From Chloroflexota bacterium (GTDB lineage: Bacteria > Chloroflexota > Anaerolineae > Anaerolineales > Anaerolineaceae): a stretch of DNA of 8,455 nucleotides. This document shows, in pieces, positions 1-5,909 of the stretch; within the stretch, counting starts at the first letter, position 1; each line of letters begins with the position of its first letter. Position numbers and translations under genes: made by a program. Below the pieces are notes generated by a model. It ran no database searches. It was not told the origin of the DNA and worked only from the letters and a program-made list of their open reading frames with translations. The stretch spans positions 1-8,455 of the forward strand of contig DSBE01000009.1 of assembly GCA_011053085.1 (NCBI GenBank), written 5' to 3'.

Positions 1-225
1 ATGCATATATTGAACGATTCAACCGTACATATCGCGAAGCTGTTTTAGATGCTTATTTGTTTGATTCCCTGGAGGAGGTGAGGAGTATCACGGAAGATTG
101 GTTAGAAGAATACAATGAAATTCGCCCCCATGAGGCGCTTGGCGGAGTTCCGCCCTATCAATATCAACCCAAATGAACTGCCCGTTTTTCTACTTTACGA
201 TTGTACGAAAAATGGGACCTTGACA
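1..225 (+). mobile_element. Right end of an IS3-family insertion sequence (boundary inferred)
   Basis: The transposase stop at 174-176 is followed by about 49 bp of non-coding sequence that reaches TTGACA at 220-225. Read inward on the minus strand from 225, the end is TGTCAAGGTCCCATTTTT. It begins with TG, as IS3-family termini do (5'-TG...CA-3'), and lies at the distance from the transposase stop usual for these elements. The boundary at 225 is therefore plausible but not proven, because the left terminus and any target duplication are outside the window. The leftward gene at 195-482 reads into this end. Confidence 0.55.
3..176 (+). CDS. IS3-family transposase (OrfB), C-terminal end only
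   Basis: This is the last 57 codons of a DDE integrase-type transposase, open at the left window edge and ending at TGA 174-176. It translates as [15 protein letters not shown]..., then [18 protein letters not shown] and [15 protein letters not shown]. The ERFNRTYRE segment, the W-x3-YN step and the RPHEALGG ending are the hallmark tail of the IS3 OrfB integrase core (rve/rve_3). In IS3 elements the glutamate of the DDE triad lies just upstream of or at the start of this stretch, so most of the catalytic domain is outside the window. The protein would cut and join the IS ends. No frameshift is visible in the part present. Whether the whole element is intact cannot be judged. Family assignment is confident; the subgroup is not assigned. 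Confidence 0.88.
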   Translation, partial: AYIERFNRTYREAVLDAYLFDSLEEVRSITEDWLEEYNEIRPHEALGGVPPYQYQPK

Positions 226-482
226 GAATCTGTATCCTCCTCCTTTATCTCAGAGGAAGTTGCGGTAAAAGTTGGCACTGCAGGTGTTATTGTGCTTGGT
301 TCAATGGTCGGAGTCAAGGTGGAAGCCTGTTGAGGCATCGGAACAATAAATAAGGTTTGACCATCCTCTTGAATGGCTGTGCTTTTCTGAATACCTGGCG
401 TTGCGTAGGTAAAACCACACCGATACAAGGTGGTACCGAGAAGGAAAACTAGAAACAAATGGAACTGGCGAATATACTTCAT
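195..482 (-). CDS. Small exported Thr/Pro-rich protein, probably truncated by the IS
   Basis: I do not recognise a family. From the start at 482 the product has 95 residues. MKYIRQF is followed by a hydrophobic core (about residues 8-20) and then ...GFTYA/TPG, a plausible signal peptidase I site after Ala27. Cys22 lies in LYRC, which is not a convincing lipobox. Residues 54-75 are rich in Thr, Pro and Ser (STLTPTIEPS and similar), a low-complexity linker type often found in exported Chloroflexota proteins. The tail SVKVPFFVQS and its TAA stop fall within the inferred IS end (195-225), so the original C-terminus was probably lost or replaced on insertion. In-frame ATGs at 494 and 527 would add 4 or 15 residues. 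I prefer 482 because it puts the basic n-region directly before the hydrophobic core. No good ribosome binding site is seen. A minus-strand promoter candidate lies just upstream. It may be a decaying remnant. Confidence 0.5.
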   Translation of the reverse strand: MKYIRQFHLFLVFLLGTTLYRCGFTYATPGIQKSTAIQEDGQTLFIVPMPQQASTLTPTIEPSTITPAVPTFTATSSEIKEEDTDSVKVPFFVQS

Positions 483-503
483 TGCGGTCAGCATAATACG
501 GAA

Positions 504-533
504 ATTATAGTAGATAGGCGTATGCAAAGTAAA
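504..533 (-). promoter_or_regulatory. Candidate sigma70-type promoter for the small exported protein
   Basis: On the minus strand TTTACT (533-528) and a perfect TATAAT (509-504) are 18 bp apart. Transcription would start near 497-498, giving a very short or absent leader ahead of the ATGs at 494 and 482. The pair sits in an AT-rich gap between two divergent genes, which supports the call, but such motifs are common in AT-rich DNA. Confidence 0.4.
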
Positions 534-558
534 ACCAATTCTCGTTAAGATTTCATAT

Positions 559-564
559 TATAAT
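559..564 (+). promoter_or_regulatory. Candidate -10 element of the sulfatase gene, implying a leaderless mRNA
   Basis: A perfect TATAAT ends 7 bp before the sulfatase ATG at 572. Start sites normally lie about 6-8 bp past the -10, so the transcript would begin at or next to the ATG. No Shine-Dalgarno sequence is present before 572, which agrees with leaderless translation. The -35 is poor (TTCTCG at 539-544 has only 14 bp spacing). Confidence 0.35.
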
Positions 565-571
565 TTTTGAT

Positions 572-2245
572 ATGTATACCACCAGCCAACAACCCAATAT
601 TATTCTCATCCTCGTGGATGACCTTGGCCGTCAAGATATCGGCTTCTATGGCTCCACTTTTTACGAGACCCCCAACCTTGACCGATTGGCTCGTGAAAGT
701 ATGGTGTTCACCGATGCCTATGCCGCCTGCCCGGTCTGTTCACCCACCCGGGCAAGCATCTTGTCAGGCCAATATCCAGCCAGAATCGGTGTCACCAATT
801 ACATTGGATCTGCCAAAGATCACCCTTCAAAAGGCAGATTGATTGATGCACCCTACATAGATCATTTGCCACTCAGCGTGAAAAGCCTGGCAGCATCATT
901 GTCTGATGGTGGTTATCAGACCTGGCATATCGGCAAATGGCATCTTGGCGATGAACCATACTACCTCGAACACCACGGCTTTGATATCAATATCGCTGGC
1001 TGCCAATTTGGACATCCACCTGCCGGTTATTTCAGCCCGTATCACATTCCTACCTTGGAGGATGGACCGGATGGAGAATATCTTACAGACCGATTAACCG
1101 ATGAGGCAATTTCACTGGTTACTAACCGCCAAACCGACCGCCCCTTCTTTCTCAACCTCTGCTACTAAAGTGTTCATAATCCCATACAGGCACCGCAAGA
1201 GTATGTGGAATATTTTCAACAGAAGGCACATGCGATGGGGTTGGATGTACTGAACCCGTTTATCGCAGGAGAACATTTTCCGTGTGATCACAAAAAAGAT
1301 CGCCGCATTATGCGAAGGGTTATTCAATCTGATCCTCAGTATGCCGCCATGATCTATGCCTTGGATGCAAACATCGGGCGGTTGTTAGAATCGCTCAAAC
1401 AGCAGGGACTGGATGAGAACACCGTTGTCATCTTTACCACCGACAACGGCGGTTTGGCAACCTCAGAAGGCAGCCCTACCTCAAACCTCCCCTTCAGTGA
1501 GGGCAAAGGCTGGATGTACGAGGGAGGTACCCGCGAACCCTTATTTATCAGCTGGAAGAACACAGTTCAACCATCCACATTCTGTTCAGTTCCCGTATCC
1601 AGCCCCGACTTTTATCCAACTATTCTTGACATTGCGCAATTACCTTTGCCATCAGAACAGTCCTTAGATGGCCTGAGCTTGAAGCCCCTATTATTAGGCG
1701 GAAAAACTTTAGATAGAGAGGGCATCTTTTGGCATTATCCCCATTATGGCAATCAGGGCGGCACCCCAGCGGCGGCTATTCGTCAGGATGATTGGAAACT
1801 GATCCGATTCTTTGAAGACAACCGGGAAGAACTCCATCACCTTGCATCTGATCCTGGCGAACACCGTGATGTCGCCTTGAATGAATTGGCTATGCGCAAT
1901 TCCTTGTCGCTTTCCCTTTCGACATGGCTGACCGAGGTAAGCGCGCTGCTCCCGGAAACCAATCCAGACCATACCCCTTTAACTGACCACTCAAACAACA
2001 GTATGGCAATACCACTGTCGAAATATGATCTGGAAACACCCTTTGGCATCCTGTTATACAACCTGGATATCCGTGGCCTCCTGCAAAAACATACAGATAT
2101 TGACACCCTCATGGCTGATTCGCAATATAAAAGCAACATCGACCTGCCTGCCGGGCAATTCCTGACAATATTGGGACTCAATGCCCACGATATTTACGAA
2201 GAACTTTATCAAATCCCCACCAGATATCAACAAGATACAGGTTGA
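572..2245 (+). pseudogene. Type I (formylglycine) sulfatase interrupted by one in-frame TAA
   Basis: This gene would encode a 557-residue arylsulfatase-family hydrolase that removes sulfate esters. PNIILILVDDLG holds the metal-binding Asp16-Asp17. CSPTR at 56-60 is the C-x-P-x-R signature in which Cys56 is converted to formylglycine. HIGKWHLG supplies Lys122 and His124, and TTDNGG gives metal ligands Asp291-Asn292. GKGWMYEGGTR (Lys312) is the usual second catalytic segment. Codon 199 (1166-1168) is TAA: the text runs FFLNLCY-stop-SVHNPIQAP, exactly where sulfatases read ...SYY/H-A/S-VH-x-P. The frame is the same on both sides and no other nonsense codon occurs in the next 358 codons, so this looks like a point change (for example TAT or TAC to TAA) or a base error. 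The two pieces (198 aa, and a C-terminal piece that could begin at GTG 1205) each lack half the active site. The start at 572 is the usual distance before the first motif. No signal peptide is seen. A helical extension of about 80 residues follows the catalytic domain (see findings). The substrate cannot be told. Confidence 0.85.
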
Positions 2246-2255
2246 TGCGTATAAT
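2227..2255 (+). promoter_or_regulatory. Candidate promoter for the membrane protein-galT unit
   Basis: TCAACA (2227-2232) and a perfect TATAAT (2250-2255) are separated by 17 bp. The -10 lies just past the sulfatase stop (2243-2245), and the -35 lies within its last codons. Transcription would start near 2262, about 35 nt before the ATG at 2297, leaving room for the Shine-Dalgarno at 2284-2290. Confidence 0.45.
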
Positions 2256-2296
2256 ATAGTTTGTAACCAGGCAGACGAATTGGAAAGGAGTTGTGA

Positions 2297-2650
2297 ATGG
2301 TTGCCAGAAAAACTGTTCGTTTTGTGGGATTCCTCATATCAGTGCCCTTAGCCCTTATCTTGCTTTTTCAATTCCGCAACATGATCGGCGCCGATCTGCG
2401 CATGATGGCCACAAACTGGATTCGCATCAGCCAGGTGGTCTGTATGTTTCTATTCATTCTCAGTGTCGGGTTAAGTTTTCAGTTTGAAGTGGCCGGTGGA
2501 TTGGTTGCATTTTTATCACCATTAACTTATATCCTGCTGGAAAGTTTTCTGCGTGGTCGATTGATCATGAACATAGTACCCATGTTTATGCTGATGGGTG
2601 GAGCCTTCTTATTTATGAGCGCTGATTTCAATCAAGCCAGCCACAAATGA
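2297..2650 (+). CDS. Small four-helix membrane protein of unknown function
   Basis: The product is 117 residues and almost entirely hydrophobic, with four likely membrane-spanning segments at about 9-26, 43-62, 64-84 and 89-108. The basic N-terminus (VARKTVR) favours a cytoplasmic start. A strong ribosome binding site AAAGGAG (2284-2290) lies 6 nt before the ATG, so the gene is surely translated. I see no catalytic motif, conserved cysteine pair or transporter signature, and I do not recognise the family. The stop codon (2648-2650) lies 20 nt before the preferred galT start, and the galT ribosome binding site falls in that gap, so the two genes are probably co-transcribed. That does not establish a shared function. 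Confidence 0.8.
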   Translation: MVARKTVRFVGFLISVPLALILLFQFRNMIGADLRMMATNWIRISQVVCMFLFILSVGLSFQFEVAGGLVAFLSPLTYILLESFLRGRLIMNIVPMFMLMGGAFLFMSADFNQASHK

Positions 2651-2670
2651 GCCAACAACAAAGGAGTCCA

Positions 2671-3741
2671 ATGAACAGACAAATTCCTCACCGCCGCTAC
2701 AATCCATTAACAGGCCAATGGGTGCTGGTATCTCCCCATCGAGCCAGACGGCCCTGGTCAGGCCAAAAAGAGAAATCACCCGGAGAAAATCTCTCCGCTT
2801 ATGATCCTGGTTGTTACCTCTGCCCGGGAAATACCAGAAATTCAGGCGCAGTGAACGACCAATACACCACAACATTTGTTTTTGACAATGATTTTCCGGC
2901 GCTGTTACCTCCTTCGGATGAAACAGACCACCAATCCAGGGATCAACGCTTTTTTATTGCTGAAGAGGTGCCGGGCATATGCCGGGTGGTTTGTTTCTCA
3001 CCGAAACACAACCTGAGTTTGGCGGAAATGACCACAGAGGAGATTGTGCCTGTCATCAATACCTGGGCAGAGCAAATCGCTGAACTCGGTGCAAAATCGT
3101 TCATCCAATATGTGCAGGTGTTTGAAAACAAAGGCGCAGTCATGGGATGCTCTCAGCCGCACCCCCACAGTCAAATCTGGGCAACAGGGCATGTGCCGGA
3201 CGAACCGGCCAAAGAAACAGAACAACAACAGCAATATCTCAATACCCATAACACATGCTTGTTGTGTGATTACCTCATTCAGGAGCAGGCAGAAACCGAA
3301 AGGATTGTCCTTCAAAATGACTCGTTCACCGTCGTTGTGCCTTTTTGGGCGGTGTGGCCATTTGAGACATTGCTGCTCCCCAATGAACATGTCAGCAGTA
3401 TGCCTGGTTTAAACAAAACACAACGCAACGATCTCGCAGACATTATTCGCCGCTTGACGATCAAATATGACAATCTATTTGAAACCTCCTTCCCCTATTC
3501 GATGGGCTTCCATGGAACCCCTTATGACGACAAAAGCCATCCTGAATGGCATTTTCATGCACATTTTTACCCGCCTCTGCTTCGATCAGCAACTGTGAAG
3601 AAATTCATGGTTGGTTTTGAAATGTTAGGGATGCCGCAGCGTGATATCACCGCAGAAACAGCAGCCGAAATGCTACGGACCCTCCCAGACATCCATTACA
3701 AACAAAAGGAAGTCGTTAAAAAGAAAAACCGCTCATGGTAG
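2671..3741 (+). CDS. galT: Galactose-1-phosphate uridylyltransferase
   Basis: GalT exchanges UMP between UDP-glucose and galactose-1-phosphate in the cytosolic Leloir pathway, giving UDP-galactose and glucose-1-phosphate. The 356-residue product matches the roughly 350 residues of the bacterial enzyme. The N-terminus has the family block [19 protein letters not shown] (7-25). CYLCPGN at 48-54 carries the zinc-type cysteines Cys48 and Cys51, and PKHN supplies His113. The active site is [13 protein letters not shown] (158-170), with His164-Pro-His166; His166 is the expected uridylylated nucleophile. Near the C-terminus are [13 protein letters not shown] (225-237) and [11 protein letters not shown] (292-302). 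All expected catalytic and metal residues appear intact. I chose ATG 2671 over the in-frame ATG at 2647 because AAAGGAG (2660-2666) sits 4 nt before 2671 and the family block then begins at the usual distance. No other galactose gene (galK, galE) is in the window. The last codons overlap a terminator that serves the opposite strand. Confidence 0.95.
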   Translation: MNRQIPHRRYNPLTGQWVLVSPHRARRPWSGQKEKSPGENLSAYDPGCYLCPGNTRNSGAVNDQYTTTFVFDNDFPALLPPSDETDHQSRDQRFFIAEEVPGICRVVCFSPKHNLSLAEMTTEEIVPVINTWAEQIAELGAKSFIQYVQVFENKGAVMGCSQPHPHSQIWATGHVPDEPAKETEQQQQYLNTHNTCLLCDYLIQEQAETERIVLQNDSFTVVVPFWAVWPFETLLLPNEHVSSMPGLNKTQRNDLADIIRRLTIKYDNLFETSFPYSMGFHGTPYDDKSHPEWHFHAHFYPPLLRSATVKKFMVGFEMLGMPQRDITAETAAEMLRTLPDIHYKQKEVVKKKNRSW

Positions 3742-3747
3742 CGGTTT
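3718..3747 (-). terminator. Intrinsic terminator of the hisS-tRNA-His transcript
   Basis: On the minus strand an 8-bp stem AAACCGCT / AGCGGTTT (3747-3740 with 3733-3726) with a 6-nt loop is followed directly by T-rich sequence, TTCTTTTT down to 3718. It starts 7 nt beyond the tRNA 3' end. On the plus strand the same hairpin overlaps the galT stop codon but is followed only by TTTC and then CATGAAG, so it would be weak in that direction. Confidence 0.75.
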
Positions 3748-3754
3748 CATGAAG

Positions 3755-3827
3755 GGTGGCTGATGGGACTTGAACCCACAACAACTGCATCCACAGTGCA
3801 GTGCTCTGCCATTGAGCTACAGCCACC
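3755..3827 (-). tRNA. tRNA-His (GUG anticodon)
   Basis: A complete 73-nt cloverleaf can be folded on the minus strand. The acceptor stem GTGGCTG pairs with CAGCCAC. The D stem is GCTC/GAGC. The anticodon stem CTGCA/TGCAG has loop CTGTGGA with anticodon GTG. The T stem is GTGGG/CCCAT with loop TTCAAGT. An extra encoded G at the 5' end (3827, G-1) faces C73 (3755), the hallmark identity element of bacterial tRNA-His. The 3' CCA is not encoded; the genome continues CTT after C73, so it must be added after transcription. The gene lies 38 bp downstream of hisS on the same strand and just before a terminator, so it is probably processed from the hisS transcript, although an own promoter in the 38-bp gap cannot be excluded. 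Confidence 0.97.
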
Positions 3828-3865
3828 ATCGACAGCGCACAAGAGTATATCACACGACGCGCGAC

Positions 3866-5134
3866 TTAAGCAAGAAATTTATTGACTGTCTCAATGATCT
3901 TTGCTGCCGGCACCTCGACCTGGTTGCGTGAACGTAAGTCCTTTACCGCGATGGTATTATTGGCGATTTCATCAGGGCCAAGTACCAGCGCGACTGCCAT
4001 CCCCATCCTGTCAGCGTACTTGAATTGTTTTACCAGTTTCTCAGTTTCTGGATACAAACTGGCCTTTATACCTTGTGACCGCAGCATACTTGCCAGAGCA
4101 AGGCTTGCCGTTTGGGTGGTCTCATCGAAGATAGTCACCATCACCGTATCGGATAAACCTTCATAATCTGGCAGCAACCCATAATCTTCCAGGACAACTG
4201 AAATCATCACATCGCCCATAGCAAATCCGACACCAGGCAATTGCTCCCCTCCTACATCCCCCACCAGATTATCGTAGTGTCCACCACCTAAAAGGGCTCT
4301 TCCGCCACGAATATCCATAGCTTCAAACACTGTCCCCGTGTAGTAATCCAATCCACGTATGATAGTCGGGGTAAATTCTACGTATGCCTCATAACCTGCA
4401 GCCTTGACGGCTTCATTGATCCTCGCCAAATCATCAGATGATTTCCAAAGATCGCTATTCATCAATAAATCAGCTATACCTTCTATTTGGGCAGTTGCCA
4501 ACCCCAAATCTACGGCGTACTTGCACCACGCTGCTTCATTCATTTTTCCGCGGCGGTCGATCAAACGAAACACATCCTTTTTCTGTTCAGGCACAATCCC
4601 TATTCGGTTAAGTTCGCCGTCCATTAATCCGCGATGGTTAATCTGAATTTTTGTCGTGTCAGGTGTCAGCCCAACCGATTCAAAAAAGGCAGCACAGATA
4701 CATATCATCTCGGCATCCGCTGCTGCAGAATTTACCCCCAACAAGTCGATATTCCACTGGAAAAACTCCCTTGATCGCCCCCTTTGCGGTCGCTCATAGC
4801 GCCAAAATGGCCCAAATTGATACCACCGGAGAGGGAAGGCCAGTTGTCTCTGCTTCTGAGCGACCATACGGGCGAGGGTGGGTGTCAGTTCCGGTCGCAG
4901 CGAAATAAATTCTCCTCCCCGGTCTTCAAAACAAAACGCCTGTTCTTTCACCAGCTCATCACCCGATTTGGCAGCGTAAAGCTCTAATTTCTCAAGGTAG
5001 GGGCCTTCATATGGCTGGTATCCAAACGCTTCTGAAACCTTCTTTATTTTTGACACCAACCACTCTCGGGTTTGGAACAATTCTGGATAAAAGTCGCGGG
5101 TTCCTTTTATGGATTGCACTGGCGATTGCTGCAT
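3866..5134 (-). CDS. hisS: Histidyl-tRNA synthetase
   Basis: HisRS charges tRNA-His with histidine and is a class II synthetase. The 422-residue product has the family order. KGTRDFYP (10-17) opens the protein. SLRPELTPTLARM (78-90) binds the amino acid and ATP. Motif 2 is at 112-133 (RYERPQRGRSREFFQ, then WNIDLLG). The HisA block RGLDYYTGTVFE lies at 260-271, GGGHYDNLVG at 283-292 and GVGFAMGD at 301-308. The anticodon-binding domain follows from about 327 to the end. Motif 2 residues Arg112, Gln117 and Arg122 align with the E. coli residues implicated in reading G-1 (Arg113, Gln118, Arg123). Motif 3 reads GFAMGDVMI where E. coli has GFAMGLERL, so the usual Arg is missing; LRPELTP and QWNIDLLG also point to the divergent, plant/cyanobacterial-like branch. 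The start is supported by AAGAGGTG (5149-5142) 7 nt upstream. Its own tRNA follows 38 bp downstream. Confidence 0.95.
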   Translation of the reverse strand: MQQSPVQSIKGTRDFYPELFQTREWLVSKIKKVSEAFGYQPYEGPYLEKLELYAAKSGDELVKEQAFCFEDRGGEFISLRPELTPTLARMVAQKQRQLAFPLRWYQFGPFWRYERPQRGRSREFFQWNIDLLGVNSAAADAEMICICAAFFESVGLTPDTTKIQINHRGLMDGELNRIGIVPEQKKDVFRLIDRRGKMNEAAWCKYAVDLGLATAQIEGIADLLMNSDLWKSSDDLARINEAVKAAGYEAYVEFTPTIIRGLDYYTGTVFEAMDIRGGRALLGGGHYDNLVGDVGGEQLPGVGFAMGDVMISVVLEDYGLLPDYEGLSDTVMVTIFDETTQTASLALASMLRSQGIKASLYPETEKLVKQFKYADRMGMAVALVLGPDEIANNTIAVKDLRSRNQVEVPAAKIIETVNKFLA

Positions 5135-5182
5135 GAAAAAACACCTCTTATTATGGGATTAACGTCTGTTTAAACATGACTT

Positions 5183-5191
5183 ATTATAGCA
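5183..5191 (-). promoter_or_regulatory. Extended -10 promoter of hisS
   Basis: The minus strand reads TGCTATAAT (5191-5183), a perfect extended -10 (TG-n-TATAAT). The -35 position has no good match, as is normal for extended -10 promoters. Transcription would start near 5176, giving a leader of about 40 nt that includes the hisS Shine-Dalgarno (5149-5142). Confidence 0.55.
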
Positions 5192-5209
5192 AACCTTCAG
5201 AAAGAATGA

Positions 5210-5218
5210 TGTTATAAT
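5210..5218 (+). promoter_or_regulatory. Extended -10 promoter of the redox operon
   Basis: The plus strand reads TGTTATAAT (5210-5218), again a perfect TG-n-TATAAT without a clear -35. The start site would be near 5225, leaving a leader of about 150 nt before the NuoE-like gene. The element is separated by only 18 bp from the divergent hisS extended -10, so the two polymerase footprints must overlap. Confidence 0.55.
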
Positions 5219-5229
5219 GCTTTCTGACA

Positions 5230-5247
5230 TTGTGAATTTTCGAACAG
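5230..5247 (+). promoter_or_regulatory. Possible degenerate Rex-type operator
   Basis: TTGTGAA (5230-5236) is an exact half site of the Rex consensus TTGTGAA-n4-TTCACAA. It is followed by TTTT, but the right half (CGAACAG, 5241-5247) matches only 3 of 7. It lies just past the predicted start site of an NADH-linked redox operon, the kind of gene that Rex controls by sensing NADH/NAD+. The imperfect right half makes this tentative. Confidence 0.22.
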
Positions 5248-5297
5248 AGTTATAAGAAATTCGTTAATAAGCAATAATTACTCAACACCCAACTGAT

Positions 5298-5337
5298 AGT
5301 GGTTCACACAACCTTAACCACTGCAGGCATTTTTTTT
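5298..5337 (+). promoter_or_regulatory. Leader hairpin followed by eight T, possible attenuator
   Basis: AGTGGTT (5298-5304) pairs with AACCACT (5316-5322) around an 11-nt loop. Seven bases later come eight T (5330-5337). Within the loop region, GGTT (5301-5304) could instead pair with AACC (5310-5313), which would exclude the longer stem. The structure lies in the leader, about 40 nt ahead of the NuoE-like ATG. The gap between stem and T run is long for a standard terminator, so function is uncertain. Confidence 0.3.
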
Positions 5338-5377
5338 GCACTGATTTGGCAAGTCGATCACAAAGAATGGAGTTTAT

Positions 5378-5878
5378 ATGGAAACAGTATCAACCACAAT
5401 TCCCAACCCGCTGACAATTCCTGAACAGAAAACATTCATTGATTCCATTATCGAAAGAAACCGCAACAAACCTGGCGCTACCATGGTGGTTTGTACAGAG
5501 TTGCAAAATGAGATCGGTTATCTTTCAGCGCCCTTACAAGAATATGTAGCAAGCGAAATGAACGTGCCGCTGAGCTCTATTCGCGGTGTTGTTACTTTTT
5601 ATTCATTTTTCACAGCAGCTCCCCGCGGGAAACACTCCATAAAATTCTGCCTCGGTACAGCATGCTATGTTGGCGGCGCTGACCAATTGATCGAAAAAGC
5701 CGAACAGGTTCTTGGGATCAAAATTGGCGAAACGACATCCGATGGAGCAATAACAATTGAAGCATGCCGTTGTGTTGGCGCCTGTTCGCAAGCCCCAGTC
5801 ATTACCATCGATGAGGAATTGTTCGGTAAACTGTCCGCCAGCAAAATGCCAAAATTACTGAAGAAGTATCAGGACTGA
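5378..5878 (+). CDS. NuoE-like thioredoxin-fold [2Fe-2S] subunit (NADH-linked oxidoreductase)
   Basis: This 166-residue protein is the small electron-transfer subunit of a NuoE/NuoF diaphorase module, equivalent in position to FdsG, HndA or HydC. A helical N-terminal part (about 15-80) contains NEIGYLS and the family block [11 protein letters not shown] (68-78). The thioredoxin-like domain carries the four [2Fe-2S] ligands Cys91 and Cys96 (CLGTAC) and Cys132 and Cys136 (CVGAC), with the usual C-x4-C and C-x3-C spacing. TGGAG (5368-5372) precedes the ATG by 5 nt. It is the first gene of the operon, 31 nt ahead of the NuoF-like gene. Soluble and cytoplasmic: no signal peptide or membrane segment. 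In such complexes this cluster sits beside FMN on the NuoF subunit. Because complex I, hydrogenases and formate dehydrogenases all use the same fold, the specific role comes from the third gene. Confidence 0.92.
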   Translation: METVSTTIPNPLTIPEQKTFIDSIIERNRNKPGATMVVCTELQNEIGYLSAPLQEYVASEMNVPLSSIRGVVTFYSFFTAAPRGKHSIKFCLGTACYVGGADQLIEKAEQVLGIKIGETTSDGAITIEACRCVGACSQAPVITIDEELFGKLSASKMPKLLKKYQD

Positions 5879-5909
5879 TACCTTTACTCGATTCATGAGG
5901 AGATTGAAT

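Noticed and set aside
115..333. Plus-strand open frame between the transposase and the exported protein
   Set aside because: Its first half is an off-frame reading of the transposase, its second half is antisense to the exported protein, and it has no family motif.
1166..1168. Programmed recoding (readthrough or unusual amino acid) at the sulfatase TAA
   Set aside because: TAA serves as a normal stop for hisS, the family has no known recoding here, and the formylglycine cysteine is at residue 56, not at this codon.
2647..2670. Alternative galT start at ATG 2647, overlapping the stop of the membrane protein gene (ATGA)
   Set aside because: No ribosome binding site precedes it, while AAAGGAG sits right before ATG 2671, and GalT homologues begin close to the HRRYNPLTG block. 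Translational coupling from 2647 cannot be fully excluded.
3726..3747. The same hairpin as a terminator for galT on the plus strand
   Set aside because: It is followed on that strand by only TTTC and then mixed sequence; it also contains the galT stop codon. Any plus-strand activity would be weak.
5895..5909. Alternative NuoF-like start at ATG 5895
   Set aside because: The TGAGGAG ribosome binding site (5896-5902) overlaps this ATG and is correctly spaced for ATG 5910.
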